Positions 34,308 through 44,024 of a stretch of 64,000 nucleotides of DNA are shown here, piece after piece (position 1 is the first letter of the stretch; each line of letters starts with the position of its first letter). The stretch is taken from positions 3,906,001 through 3,970,000 of the forward strand of contig NZ_CP016279.1 in the NCBI RefSeq assembly GCF_001542625.1. The letters run 5' to 3'. The notes under the pieces are model-generated. The model was not told the DNA's origin, did no database searches, and saw nothing but the letters and a program-made list of their open reading frames with translations. The position numbers were made by a program, and so were the translations under genes. The stretch comes from Streptomyces griseochromogenes (GTDB lineage Bacteria; Actinomycetota; Actinomycetes; Streptomycetales; Streptomycetaceae).

Positions 34308-35498
34308 ATGAAGGCAGTCACTTGGCAGGGCAGGCGGGACGTGCGCGTCGAGGACGTGCCCGATCCACGGATCGAGGAGCCCACCGACGCCGTCATCCGC
34401 ATCACGTCCAGCGGGCTGTGCGGCTCGGATCTTCATCTGTACGAGGTGCTCACCCCCTTCATGACCCCGGGCGACATCCTCGGCCACGAACCGATGGGAA
34501 TCGTCGAGGAAGTCGGCGCAGGGGTGCCCGACCTGGTCGCGGGGGACCGTGTCGTGGTGCCGTTCCAGATCGCCTGCGGAGCCTGCTGGATGTGTCTGTC
34601 GGGATTGCCGACGCAGTGCGAGACGACCCAGGTCACCGGGGAGAGCATGGGCGCCGCCCTGTTCGGCTACACCCGCCTGTACGGTGCGGTGCCTGGCGCC
34701 CAGGCCGAATACCTGCGCGTCCCGCAGGCCCAATACGGCCCGATCAAGGTGCCCGAGGGCCCGCCGGACGACCGTTTCGTCTACCTCTCCGATGTGCTGC
34801 CCACCGCCTGGCAGGCCGTCGAGTACGCCTCCGTACCGCCCGGCGGCACCCTGGCCGTTCTCGGCCTCGGCCCGATCGGTGACATGGCCTGTCGTATCGC
34901 GTTGGCCCGCGGTGCCGAGCGGGTGTTCGGTGTCGACCTGGTGCCCGAGCGGCTGGCCCGGGCGAGTCGGCGTGGTGTCATGACGTACGACCTCAGGGCC
35001 TTCGACGACGAGAAGGCACTCGTCACCGCGATCCGCGACGCGACCGCCGGCCGGGGGCCGGACGCCGTGATCGATGCCGTCGGCACCGAGGCTCATGGCA
35101 GCGCCGCGGCCAGGCTCGCCCAGACGGCGTCCGCCCTTCTGCCCCGCAAGCTCAGCGGGCCCCTCGCGGAGCGCTTCAGCGTCGACCGGCTCGGCGCCCT
35201 CCACATGGCCATCGACCTGGTCCGGCGCGGCGGCACGATCTCACTCAGCGGCATGTACGGCGGCACGGCCGACCCGATTCCGCTGATCACCCTTTTCGAC
35301 AAGCAGATCCAGCTGCGGATGGGGCAGGCGAACGTCCGCCGGTGGACCGATCGGATCATGCCTTACCTCACCGACGAGGACCCGCTCGGCGTCGAGGACT
35401 TCGCCACGCACCGGCTGCCGCTCGACGAGGCGCCGCACGCCTACGAGATGTTCCAGCGCAAGGAAGACGGCGCGATCAAGATCCTGATGCGGCCTTAG
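34308..35498 (+). CDS. Zinc-dependent alcohol dehydrogenase (MDR, formaldehyde-dehydrogenase-like)
   Basis: 396 residues, medium-chain dehydrogenase. The catalytic zinc site is SSGLCGSDLHLYE (Cys43) with GHEPMGIVEEVGAGV. The structural zinc loop ACGACWMCLSGLPTQCE holds four Cys. The NAD motif is LAVLGLGPIGDMACRIALARG, with an Asp after the second strand (VFGVDLV) indicating NAD over NADP. The long insertion after the zinc loop resembles glutathione-independent formaldehyde dehydrogenases. The physiological substrate is uncertain. AAGGGG precedes ATG 34308. Converges on the phosphatase gene. Confidence 0.92.
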   Translation: MKAVTWQGRRDVRVEDVPDPRIEEPTDAVIRITSSGLCGSDLHLYEVLTPFMTPGDILGHEPMGIVEEVGAGVPDLVAGDRVVVPFQIACGACWMCLSGLPTQCETTQVTGESMGAALFGYTRLYGAVPGAQAEYLRVPQAQYGPIKVPEGPPDDRFVYLSDVLPTAWQAVEYASVPPGGTLAVLGLGPIGDMACRIALARGAERVFGVDLVPERLARASRRGVMTYDLRAFDDEKALVTAIRDATAGRGPDAVIDAVGTEAHGSAAARLAQTASALLPRKLSGPLAERFSVDRLGALHMAIDLVRRGGTISLSGMYGGTADPIPLITLFDKQIQLRMGQANVRRWTDRIMPYLTDEDPLGVEDFATHRLPLDEAPHAYEMFQRKEDGAIKILMRP

Positions 35499-35611
35499 CC
35501 CGGTCACGGCCAAAGGGACAGGCCTCGGACCCTCACCGCGGAACCTGGCGACAGGCGTCCGGTGAACGGCGACCTATGCACCTTGCGTCCTGTCTCCGTC
35601 TCCACGTCGGC

Positions 35612-38410
35612 TCACAGATCGGGATCGTCGAACTGGTCGAGCAGGAAGTCGACCGGTGCGAGGCCCGAGGCGGCGGATGAGTCGTGAAGAGGCTGCTCCG
35701 TCCAGATGACCTTGCCGTGGGTGGTGTACCGCGTGCCCCATCGCTGAGCGAACTGCGCCACCAGGAACAGCCCCCGCCCGCCTTCGTCGGTGGTCGCCGC
35801 CCGCCGCAGGCGCGGCGAGGTGCTGCTCGCGTCCGACACCTCGCAGATCAGACTGCGTCCGTGCAGCAGCCGTACGCCGACCGGCGGCGAGCCGTACCGG
35901 ATCGCGTTCGTGACCAACTCGCTGACGATGAGCTCCGTGGCGAATGCGGTCTCCTCCAGTCCCCACTCCAGCAAGGTCTCCCGGCAACGCGCCCGCACCG
36001 AGGGAACCAGCGCGGGGTCCGGCGGCACGTCCCACATGGCCACACCCGAGGGCGGGAACCTCCGGGTACGTGCCGTCAACAGCGCGATGTCGTCGCTGGA
36101 GTGCGACGGCTTCAGCGCGTCGATCACCGCCTGACACGTCTCCTCCGGCGTGCGGCCCCCGGACCCGTCCAGCGCCCGGCGCAGCCTCTCCAGCCCGACG
36201 TCGATGTCGTGGGTGCGGTCCTCCACGAGGCCGTCGGTGTACAGCACCAGTTGTGAACCCTCCGGCAAGGACAGCTCCACGGTCTCGAAGGGGTAGCCGC
36301 CCAGGCCGAGCGGCGCCGAGGCCGGCACGCCGGGACAGATGACGGTCCCGTCCGGGCGCACCACCACCGGCTCCGGATGCCCCGCACGGGCCATCGTGCA
36401 AGCCTGCGCCACCGGGTCGTAGACCGCGTAGAGACAGGTCGCGCCCGTCACGCCCTCCCCCTCGTGGCCTTCCGTGGCATCGCCCGTGTCCTCCTCGTTG
36501 TCCATGCGGACGACCAGGTCGTCCAGGTTCCCGAGCACCTCGTCCACGGGTAGATCGAGGGTGGAGAAGTTGTGCACCGCGGTACGCAGCCGGCCCATCG
36601 TCGCCGCCGCGTGCAGCCCGTGACCGACGACGTCACCCATCACCAGAGCCACTCGCGCGCACGGAAGCGGGATCACGTCGAACCAGTCCCCGCCCACCCC
36701 CGCCTCCGCGGGCAGATACCGCCAGGCCACCTCCAGCGCGTCCTGCTCGGGCTGCCCCCGCGGCAGCAGGCTGCGCTGCAGCGTCACCGCCATCGCGTGC
36801 TCCCGGGTGAACCTCCGGGCGTTGTCGATGGCCACCGCCGCCCGCGCGGCCAGTTCCTCCGCGAAGGTGAGATCCTCCGGCTCGAACGCCGGGGAATCCA
36901 CCGTCCGGTAGAAGTTCGCCACGCCCAGCGGTACGTTCCGCGCCCGCAGCGGCACGGCCACCAGCGAACGCAGCCCGCACTCCAGGGCCTTCCTGGCGCG
37001 CTCCGGATCCTGTTCCCGCCAGCCATGTGCCTGCCGCAGGTCCGCCTCCAGCATGACCCGTCGTTCCTGCAGCGTCCGCATCTGCGGCGTTCGGCGCGAG
37101 AACGTGATCACTTCGCCCAGCGGATACACCGGGATCATCCGCTGCTCGCCGCCGATCGCAGCCCGGCGCAGATGCCGCCAGCCCTCCGCCGTGGGCTCCC
37201 ACCCCCGCAGCACCGCTTCGAGCAGATCCACCGTCACGAGGTCGGCGAACTGCGGCACCGCCACGTCGGCCAGCTCCTGGGCGGTACGCTCCACATCCAG
37301 CGTGGTTCCGATCCCGACCCCGGCCTCGTACAGCAGCTTCAGCCGCTCCCGAGCGACCTCGGCCCGCCCCGAGACCGCCGCCAGCTCCGTGGTGTCCCGC
37401 AGGGTCACCACGCTGCCTCCCCGGTCGGCCTGCGGGTACGTCGGCCGCTTGTTCACCACCAGCAACCGGTCCCCTGCGAGATGCACCTCATCGGTGACCG
37501 CCTCCGGCGCCGACAGCAGACGCATGATCGGCTCCGGCAGTCCCAGCTCCCGCACCGGGCGCCCCCGGGCGTCCGCCGGCAGTCCCAGCAGCCGTGTCGC
37601 CTCGTCGTTGGCCAGCAGGAGTCGTCCGTCGGCGCTGGTGATCAGCACTCCTTCCCGCACCGCGTGCAGGACCGCGTCGTGGTGCTCGTACAGCTGCGCC
37701 AGCTCCTCCGGGGCCAGTCCCTGCGTCTGCCGCCGCAGCCGCCGGGACACCAGCGTCGTTCCCGTCACGGCCAGCGTCAGCGCCGCCGCGCCGCTGGCCA
37801 GGATGATCGGCAGCTGTGGCATCCACAGTCCCGCCACGTTCTTGACCGTGATTCCGGCGGAGACCAGGCCGACCACCTTTCCGTGCGAGTCGGTCACCGG
37901 GACCACCGCCTGCACGTCCGTCCCCTTGCCGGCGGGCAGAGGCGGCCCACCGGCCTGCTCGACGACGGTCCGGCCCTTCAGCGCCGGTGCGATGGTGCCG
38001 ACGAACTTCTTTCCGATCTCGCTCGGGTAGGGATACGTGTAACGAATGCCCTCCGTGCTCATGGCGATGACGAAATCCACGCCCGCACGCTTCCGCGCCT
38101 CCTCGGCCCGAGGCTGGAGCACGGCTGTCGGATCCGGGCTCTGCAGCGCCTCGGCCACGCCGGGAGCGCTCGCGAACGACCGCGCCGCGACGATCGCCTC
38201 CCTACGTCCCTGCTGCACCGCGTCGTTTGCCGCCTGGAGCACCATGGCTCCCATCGCGGCCATGACCAGCAGGACCACGATCACGACCTGGAGGAGGAAC
38301 ACCTGACCGGCCGCACTACGCAGGTCCAGCAGGGGGGCGCTACGTCCGCGCGAGCGTCCGACGGGCGGATGATGTTCCGGGCCCCGACGGCGCCCGGAAA
38401 ATACTTCCAT
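35612..38410 (-). CDS. Membrane SpoIIE phosphatase with sensor, PAS, GAF and HATPase
   Basis: 932 residues. TM1 about 36-58 (LLQVVIVVLLVMAAMGAMVL), an extracellular single-Cache-like sensor about 60-195 (GIRYTYPYPSEIGKKFVGTI), TM2 about 200-222, PAS about 240-345 (AVREGVLITSADGRLLLAND), GAF about 370-535, PP2C/SpoIIE about 560-780 (GVGGDWFDVIPL, VMGDVVGHGLHAAATM, LYTDGLVEDR, SSDDIALL), and an RsbW-like HATPase about 800-915 (ELIVSELVTNAIRYG, DEGGRGLFLVAQFAQRWG). It can thus both dephosphorylate an anti-anti-sigma and phosphorylate one. Paralogue of the gene at 44025. Confidence 0.94.
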   Translation of the reverse strand: MEVFSGRRRGPEHHPPVGRSRGRSAPLLDLRSAAGQVFLLQVVIVVLLVMAAMGAMVLQAANDAVQQGRREAIVAARSFASAPGVAEALQSPDPTAVLQPRAEEARKRAGVDFVIAMSTEGIRYTYPYPSEIGKKFVGTIAPALKGRTVVEQAGGPPLPAGKGTDVQAVVPVTDSHGKVVGLVSAGITVKNVAGLWMPQLPIILASGAAALTLAVTGTTLVSRRLRRQTQGLAPEELAQLYEHHDAVLHAVREGVLITSADGRLLLANDEATRLLGLPADARGRPVRELGLPEPIMRLLSAPEAVTDEVHLAGDRLLVVNKRPTYPQADRGGSVVTLRDTTELAAVSGRAEVARERLKLLYEAGVGIGTTLDVERTAQELADVAVPQFADLVTVDLLEAVLRGWEPTAEGWRHLRRAAIGGEQRMIPVYPLGEVITFSRRTPQMRTLQERRVMLEADLRQAHGWREQDPERARKALECGLRSLVAVPLRARNVPLGVANFYRTVDSPAFEPEDLTFAEELAARAAVAIDNARRFTREHAMAVTLQRSLLPRGQPEQDALEVAWRYLPAEAGVGGDWFDVIPLPCARVALVMGDVVGHGLHAAATMGRLRTAVHNFSTLDLPVDEVLGNLDDLVVRMDNEEDTGDATEGHEGEGVTGATCLYAVYDPVAQACTMARAGHPEPVVVRPDGTVICPGVPASAPLGLGGYPFETVELSLPEGSQLVLYTDGLVEDRTHDIDVGLERLRRALDGSGGRTPEETCQAVIDALKPSHSSDDIALLTARTRRFPPSGVAMWDVPPDPALVPSVRARCRETLLEWGLEETAFATELIVSELVTNAIRYGSPPVGVRLLHGRSLICEVSDASSTSPRLRRAATTDEGGRGLFLVAQFAQRWGTRYTTHGKVIWTEQPLHDSSAASGLAPVDFLLDQFDDPDL

Positions 38411-38471
38411 ACACCCTTGATAACACCGTTGCGAGGATGCCGACGCTGATCACGTCCGTCGCGCGGGTTGC

Positions 38472-38910
38472 AGTGTCCATGGCTCATCCCAGGACATCCT
38501 GACCTGGGCAGGAGCTTCCTGGGGGTGAATGGGTGCCGCCCGGAAGCGGAATCCTGAAGGCCGTATCCCGCTCCCCAGTTGGGATGAGGCGAGCGGCGCA
38601 CTCGGCGTCGCTGGAGACGTCGCTGACCAGCAGGTCGGCCACGCTGAAGCAGGCGTAGACGGTCGGCCCCCGTGATGATGCGGTGCTCCCACGCGGGGAA
38701 CGACGCCCAGTACGCGGCCTGCCAGGCGGCGGTCGCGGCGGCCATGACCGCGGTCCGGCCGTGTTCCGGGGCCGTGCCGCCTGCGCCCTGGCATCAAGCG
38801 CAGCGGCAGCATGCCGACGGTGCCACCGCCCCGAGCGGGTCCTGTTCCTTGATGCGGATCAGGCCGGTCACCAGGAGAAGGTCCCGGACGACCTGGTGCC
38901 AAGGGATGCA
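38472..38910 (-). pseudogene. Relic resembling a CDP-glycerol glycerophosphotransferase
   Basis: Minus strand shows pieces in different frames: LLLVTGLIRIKEQDPLGAVA, then AYWASFPAWEHRIITG, then after a one-base shift at about 38668 PTVYACFSVADLLVSDVSSD. The last piece matches the A-D-x-L-V-S-D-V-S-S-V motif of glycerophosphotransferase-type wall enzymes of actinobacteria, and HRIITG precedes it as in the family. Stops and frame changes on both sides. I judge it a degenerate C-terminal fragment; the rest of the gap 38411-38970 holds nothing else. Confidence 0.42.
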
Positions 38911-38970
38911 GACCTGACCGCGGTGTGCGGTAGCAGGCCGGCCGTCCGACGAGTCGGCTCCCGGCCTGAC

Positions 38971-39453
38971 TCAGGGCCTGTCAGGCCCTACGAACGCCGA
39001 GGGCCCATCGTTTCCGTTCGTTCCCTGAAGGGATGGGACGGACGCGGCGTCGCAAGACATGACGACCACGAGCCTGCCGAGTTCGATGCCCTCGGGGCGC
39101 TGTGTGTAAGACCAGTACTGTCCGGCCCGAAACAGGGTCTCGAAGAGCAGCCGCCGTCCGGAGGCATCGCCCGGCAGCGCCTGATCTGCGGCATCGATGA
39201 TCAGTACGTAGTGGTCCGCGGACAGCCACTTCAGATCGCGGAGACAGTCGGCGAGGGCATCCCAGTTCCACCCGAAGTGATCAGGCAGCCGGAGCCCGTC
39301 GTAGAACTGCTGGAAGACGGCATCCACGTCGCGCATCCTCCGGCCGTCGAGACGCGCCACATACGTCCTGCCGGTCACGGGAAGCAGCAGATCCACAGGC
39401 AGGGCGCCCCGCTCCGCCACCACATGCAGCCAAGGCACAGCGTGCGCCTCCAC
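38971..39453 (-). CDS. Barstar-family ribonuclease inhibitor
   Basis: 160 residues. The barstar fold begins with YVARLDGRRMRDVDAVFQQF and continues LPDHFGWNWDALADCLRDLK, the conserved N-W-D-A-L signature, then SADHYVLIIDAADQAL. Intracellular barstars neutralise secreted barnase-like nucleases. No nuclease gene is next to it, so it is an orphan inhibitor or a member of the large uncharacterised barstar group. GTG 39453 (AGGGAGG upstream) or GTG 39438 may be the start. Confidence 0.87.
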   Translation of the reverse strand: MEAHAVPWLHVVAERGALPVDLLLPVTGRTYVARLDGRRMRDVDAVFQQFYDGLRLPDHFGWNWDALADCLRDLKWLSADHYVLIIDAADQALPGDASGRRLLFETLFRAGQYWSYTQRPEGIELGRLVVVMSCDAASVPSLQGTNGNDGPSAFVGPDRP

Positions 39454-39834
39454 TGCGCCTCCCTATCCCGTCCATCGACCGACCCGGCAGCGGCGGCAGC
39501 CCAGCTGCGGAGTATAGATCGCAGCTGGCCGGGATCGAAGGCGTCATCGGTCAAGGTGGGCTCGGGCGAGGGGGCGGGCGCCGTGGTCCGTTCCGAGCCT
39601 TCGGGGAAGGGCGGTGACGGTCTGTCGGGGCAGTGCGCCTCCTCCGCGACGCCCCTCCGATGAAGGTGTTGCGGCCCGCCATCGCGTTGTCCCGCCACTT
39701 CGCAGGGTGTCGGCGGATTCGGGGTGCGGCCCTCGAAGATGGCGCGTGAAGCGACGCGGCTGCGGGATCGCCGGATCGCCCCGCGCCGAAGCACCTGCCG
39801 GGCCGGGCGAGCAGCGCATCCTGGCCGGGCGCGG
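39454..39834. other. Gap between barstar and LuxR genes
   Basis: 381 bases, both neighbours on the minus strand. No gene supported. The promoter for the barstar gene should be near 39460-39550. Confidence 0.35.
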
Positions 39835-42684
39835 CTAGCTGACGGCTTCCGGTGAAGGCGGCCCGCTCCGAGGACTGGGGCGTCGGGCGGCCGGCGAGCC
39901 CTGTGGGGGGATGTGGCCGGCGGCCAGTGCGGTGCTCAGATCGGCTCTGCCGTCGATGGCGAGCTTGCGGTAGACGTGCGTGAGGTGGAACTCCACGGTC
40001 CGTCGGCTGACGAACAAGCTGGTGGCGATGGTTTGGTTGTCCATGCCGTCGGCGGCGAGGGCAGCGATCCGTCGCTCGCGCTCGGTGAGGGCCCTCAGAC
40101 CCGATTGACGTTTGCGGCGCGGGCGGGCTCCGGTGGCCAGCAGCGCGCGGTAGGCGCGTTCCGACAGCGGGGCGGCGCCCGACGCGTCCGCGAGGTCGAG
40201 GGCTTGGCGCAGTGCCGTCCGTGCCTCTGCGCGACGGTCGGTGGCGTGCAGCGCTTCGCCGAGGGCGGTGAGAGTCCGGGCGAGGTCGTGCCGGGCCGGT
40301 GTGTTCTGGAGGAGTGCGGCGGCCTCGGACAGGGTGGTCACGGCTTCGAGACCGGTCTGCAGGCGGCCGATGGTGCGCAGGCTCGTGGCGATGGCGCGGG
40401 GGCTGCCCCAGCGCCGTGCGAGCGCGAGTTCCGCGTCGGCCAGTTCCATGGCGGTGCCGTCGTCGCCGAGACGCTGGTGGACGCGTGCCGCGTGGGAGCG
40501 CCAGGGAACGAGAGCGGGGTTGTCGTAACCGCCGTTCCGCATCTGCCGCGCGCAGACGTCGAGTTCTTCCAGTGCCGTGTGATGGCGGTCGTGGGCGTAG
40601 TGGGTTCGAGCGCGTGCGGCGTAGAGAACCGCCCAGCTCCAGTGGTTGCCTGCGGGGCCCTGGTAGGAGGTGCTGCGAAGACGCTCGGCCTCTTCGGTCT
40701 CGCCCAGGTCGATCAGGGCGTTGATGACCTGAGCCGTGACATAGGGCTGATACCGCTGCCCGGGAGGTGTCAGGGCGAGAGCCTGTCTGCTGAGAGTCAG
40801 AGCCGAAGCCAGGTCGCCCATCCGGTGGGCGATTTTGGCGCGCATGGCCATGAAGAGGGACCGCAGGGGAGCCGGCTGGTCGTGGATGTCGTCGCCCAGG
40901 AGCTGGTCGCAGCAGTGTGCCGCGTCGGTGAGGCGGTCGGCGTGCAGCAGGGCGGTCGCCGCGAACGCGGTCGTGAGGGCGGGTTCCTCCCTCGGCCCGG
41001 GGCGGGCCAGCGCCCGGTCGGCGTATCCAGCGGCGGTGTGGGCGCACTGTCCGGTCAGGGTGGTTTTGAGAGCGAGGGCGGCCAGCAGCAGGCGCTGCCC
41101 GGGGCTGGAGCCGGCCAGGTCGTCGGCTATGCGGGCGCGGGCGACCCAGGCGTCGGCCATGTGCGGAGTCTCCTCCAGAAGGACCAGGAGACCCTGGGCC
41201 CACAGGCGGTACAGCGTCTCGCGGTCGTCCTCGCCGATCCGGCCGGCGAGCCTGTCCAGCAGGGCTACGGCTTCCTCGGCACGGCCGGTGCGGGCCAGCG
41301 CCTCGGCCAGATGAGGCACCAATGCCGTCTGTACGCCGATGTCCTGCTCCCCCTCAAGGACCGTGCGCAGGTGGTCGACGGCTGAGCCGGGAGCGAGGTG
41401 GACCTCGGTGATGCCCAGCACGGTCAGGAGTTGCGGGCGGTCGCCGGCTGCCGGCGGCTCCGCCAGGGCGCGGCGCAGGTACGCGCGCGCGGCGGGCGGA
41501 TCGGGACGCTCACCTGCGACGCGGGCTGCCTCACGCAGGACCGGCACACGCCAGTCCTGGCCGTCCGGGGTGGTGCGCAGAAGCATGTCCGCGATCTCCG
41601 CCGGACCGGCGTCGAGATCGCGCAGTGCCTCGGCTGCCCGGGAACGCAGCTTGTCGAGAGTGTGCTCGCCGGCCTGTGCGGTGAGCGACTGCGCGATGAC
41701 CGCACCGGTCAGCTGCCAGGGCGGGCCTGCGTGCAGCAGTCCGGCGTCTTCCAAGGCGGTGACCGCTTGGTCCGCGGTCGGCAGATCGATCCCGGTGGTG
41801 CGGGCCAGCAGCGGCAGGCCGGCAACACGGTCGAGGGCTGTGACCGCGGTGGCTGCCGCGGCCACCGCGGGAGCATGACGGTTCAACAACAGCGGCAGGG
41901 CTCGCAGCAGGGCGCGGTCGCAGACGCCGACCGCTTGCTCTCCCGTGATCCGCGCGGGCGGCGTGCCGGTACGGGAGAGGGCCTCGGACACGGCGTCGAG
42001 CAGTGCGGGGTTGCCCCCGGTGGCCTTGTGGCACAGCGCCGCGGCCCCTTCCCCGAGGCCCTGGCCGAGCCTGTCGGTCAGGTACTGCGCGGTGCCCTGC
42101 TCCGACAGCGGCAGCGGGTGCAGCCGGGGGAATTCCGGGCACGCCACCAGCTCGGCCGTCAGCACACCGCCCGGGGCGCCGGAGGCGGTACGGGTGGCCA
42201 CGGCCAAGGCGATGCAGACGCCGTGCAGACGGCGGGCCAGGTAGGCCAGCCATTGCTGAGACAGATCGTCGGCGTGCTGGGCGTCGTCCACCAGCAGGGC
42301 CAGGGGAGCGCGGCGGGACAGACGCAGAAGCGCCAGGTACAGGTCATGGAACCGGTGGACGGGCGGGGCGTCGCCGTCATGTCCGGTGGGCGGCCGCACG
42401 GCGTGATGCCCGTCCAGCAGGCTGCGGTCCTCGTCGCTCAGGTGCGGGTCGAGCAACTGCCGCACCGTCGCCCACGGCACCTGGGCCTCCCGGGGACAGC
42501 AGCGGGCCCGCAGCACCCGCGCCTCCTGCATCCGGGCCAGTGCGGCGGCCTCCGCCAGAAGTGTGCTCTTCCCGGTGCCCGCGGGCGCTTCGATCAGTAC
42601 GGCCGTGCCGTTCCCTTCGAAGGCCTGGCCGAGGACGAAATCCAGGGCTCGCAGCTCAGCGGCGCGTTCCACGAGAGGCGTCAT
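39835..42684 (-). CDS. Large AAA-LuxR (LAL) transcriptional regulator
   Basis: 949 residues. N-terminal ATPase with Walker A EAPAGTGKSTL and Walker B LALLVDDAQHAD, a long helical TPR-like middle (many A-x-x-L-A-R-G pairs) and a C-terminal LuxR helix-turn-helix LTERERRIAALAADGMDNQT with IATSLFVSRRTVEFHLTHVY. LAL regulators usually activate pathway-specific or degradative genes. AGGAGG precedes ATG 42684 at 6 bases. It is divergent from the phospholipase gene at 43143, a natural target candidate. Confidence 0.94.
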   Translation of the reverse strand: MTPLVERAAELRALDFVLGQAFEGNGTAVLIEAPAGTGKSTLLAEAAALARMQEARVLRARCCPREAQVPWATVRQLLDPHLSDEDRSLLDGHHAVRPPTGHDGDAPPVHRFHDLYLALLRLSRRAPLALLVDDAQHADDLSQQWLAYLARRLHGVCIALAVATRTASGAPGGVLTAELVACPEFPRLHPLPLSEQGTAQYLTDRLGQGLGEGAAALCHKATGGNPALLDAVSEALSRTGTPPARITGEQAVGVCDRALLRALPLLLNRHAPAVAAAATAVTALDRVAGLPLLARTTGIDLPTADQAVTALEDAGLLHAGPPWQLTGAVIAQSLTAQAGEHTLDKLRSRAAEALRDLDAGPAEIADMLLRTTPDGQDWRVPVLREAARVAGERPDPPAARAYLRRALAEPPAAGDRPQLLTVLGITEVHLAPGSAVDHLRTVLEGEQDIGVQTALVPHLAEALARTGRAEEAVALLDRLAGRIGEDDRETLYRLWAQGLLVLLEETPHMADAWVARARIADDLAGSSPGQRLLLAALALKTTLTGQCAHTAAGYADRALARPGPREEPALTTAFAATALLHADRLTDAAHCCDQLLGDDIHDQPAPLRSLFMAMRAKIAHRMGDLASALTLSRQALALTPPGQRYQPYVTAQVINALIDLGETEEAERLRSTSYQGPAGNHWSWAVLYAARARTHYAHDRHHTALEELDVCARQMRNGGYDNPALVPWRSHAARVHQRLGDDGTAMELADAELALARRWGSPRAIATSLRTIGRLQTGLEAVTTLSEAAALLQNTPARHDLARTLTALGEALHATDRRAEARTALRQALDLADASGAAPLSERAYRALLATGARPRRKRQSGLRALTERERRIAALAADGMDNQTIATSLFVSRRTVEFHLTHVYRKLAIDGRADLSTALAAGHIPPQGSPAARRPSPRSGPPSPEAVS

Positions 42685-43142
42685 GGTTCCTCCTGGCCGT
42701 TGCGCGAACCGTGCCCGCATCGAGGGGAAGCACGCCGGCCAGTGCGCACGCTGCGGGAAATCCCAAGCGTCGCAGCGTCGGCGGCCGTTCATGTACGCCG
42801 CCTTTGGCGTCGGGCCCGGTGGCTGCCCATCGTCACCCGTCAGGGCGTGCCACCAGAAGTAGCCAAGAGCCTTGACTAACCCAAGAAATGGTAAAGCGCG
42901 GGCAAATTTCGGAAGTCCCCTGCGGAATGCGGGCGCCATGGCCACGCGGGAGTTCCGCAGCTCGCTCCGTAGCTGTCCGGACCGGCCTCCGTAGGTCTGG
43001 GAAAGCGGCCGCACAGGATCTGCCGCAGGGTCGGACCGTATTCCTTGATGTGGCACTGACCTGCGACTTCTCATGCTTCTACGCCACTTTGGGGAGTCGT
43101 CCCGGCGGCCTTGCCGGCCGGCTCCAGTAAGGAGACACATTC
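42685..43142. other. 458-base divergent promoter region
   Basis: Between the LAL regulator and the phospholipase gene. A locally A/T-richer patch (CCTTGACTAACCC followed by AAATGGTAAAG near 42870-42895) contains a TTGACT -35-like box. No perfect inverted repeat. A small GC hairpin GCCGGCC precedes the phospholipase ribosome site. Confidence 0.4.
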
Positions 43143-43805
43143 ATGCCAAAGCACCGTGCCGTGCGACAGCACCGTGCGGCCGCCGTGAGCGCTGCCCGGC
43201 GGGTTTCCGCCGGTGCCGCCGTCGCCGCCCTCGGCATCACCGGCCTCGTCGGGTTCGCGTCCACCGCTTACGCGGACGACGGCTCTTCTTCCGGCAGCGT
43301 CGAATTCCCCGACGACTCGCTCAACACCGAGGCGTTCAACCGCATCATGCACGAGCCCCTCGACGAATTCGCGCAGGAGGAACAGGCGAACAACCCCGCC
43401 GGTTCGAACGATCCCATCGTCGACGCCAACGGAATTCGCTGGGACACCGACGGCTGCTCCGACCCCACCGGCGAGTTCGGAGGCGGGGACGCGCGCATCG
43501 CCTGCGAGCGGCACGACGTCGCCTACCGCACCCTCGAGCAGAACGACCTGTGGAACGCGGACAGCATGAACGACGCCAACAGGAATTTCACCGACGACCT
43601 GAGCACACTCCAGCAGCAGGGAAGAATCAGTGAAACCCAGGAAGTCGGTCTCGGTGTCGGCGCCGGGGTCGGCTCCAATCTCCCGAGCTCGGCCTTCGGC
43701 TATGAGATCAACGGTCTACCCCAGTACGACGGCAGTACAGGCAGTCCCTTCGACGGTCAGGCCGACGCCGACGGCGTCTTCCAGCCTTCGGAAGGCGCAC
43801 GGTAG
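43143..43805 (+). CDS. Secreted prokaryotic phospholipase A2
   Basis: 220 residues. Sec signal peptide (about 1-44, ending AYA) with a basic start. The active site is CERHDVAYR (catalytic His124-Asp125), preceded by WDTDGCSDPTGEF, whose Cys105 probably pairs with Cys121, as in the Streptomyces violaceoruber enzyme (there CARHDFGYR). A long N-terminal polar segment and Gly/Asp-rich end are extra to the about 120-residue catalytic domain. It hydrolyses the sn-2 ester of phospholipids outside the cell. AAGGAG precedes ATG 43143. Confidence 0.85.
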   Translation: MPKHRAVRQHRAAAVSAARRVSAGAAVAALGITGLVGFASTAYADDGSSSGSVEFPDDSLNTEAFNRIMHEPLDEFAQEEQANNPAGSNDPIVDANGIRWDTDGCSDPTGEFGGGDARIACERHDVAYRTLEQNDLWNADSMNDANRNFTDDLSTLQQQGRISETQEVGLGVGAGVGSNLPSSAFGYEINGLPQYDGSTGSPFDGQADADGVFQPSEGAR

Positions 43806-43832
43806 GCAGGGACCGGCATAGCGTCGGCATCC

Positions 43833-43850
43833 TCCGCCGGCTGCGGCGGA
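43833..43850 (+). terminator. Weak hairpin after phospholipase gene
   Basis: Seven-pair stem TCCGCCG / CGGCGGA with a GCTG loop, 28 bases after the stop codon. No T run. Confidence 0.35.
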
Positions 43851-44024
43851 CGTCATGACCCGCCGCACCCGGCTTCTGTCCGCCCCTGACGACCAGCTGC
43901 GCACAGGAGATTCCCGGCCAGTCACAGGAGAAGGGCCTGGTCGGGCGAGTTCGTCCGTTACCCCACGGGCGAATGGCCGCGTGGTGTGGATTCACTGCCC
44001 AAAGCGCCCGGTAAACAGATCGGC

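Noticed and set aside
39551..41203. Long minus-strand open frame inside the LAL regulator
   Set aside because: Out-of-frame shadow of a high-GC gene; Arg/Pro/Gly-rich with no motifs.
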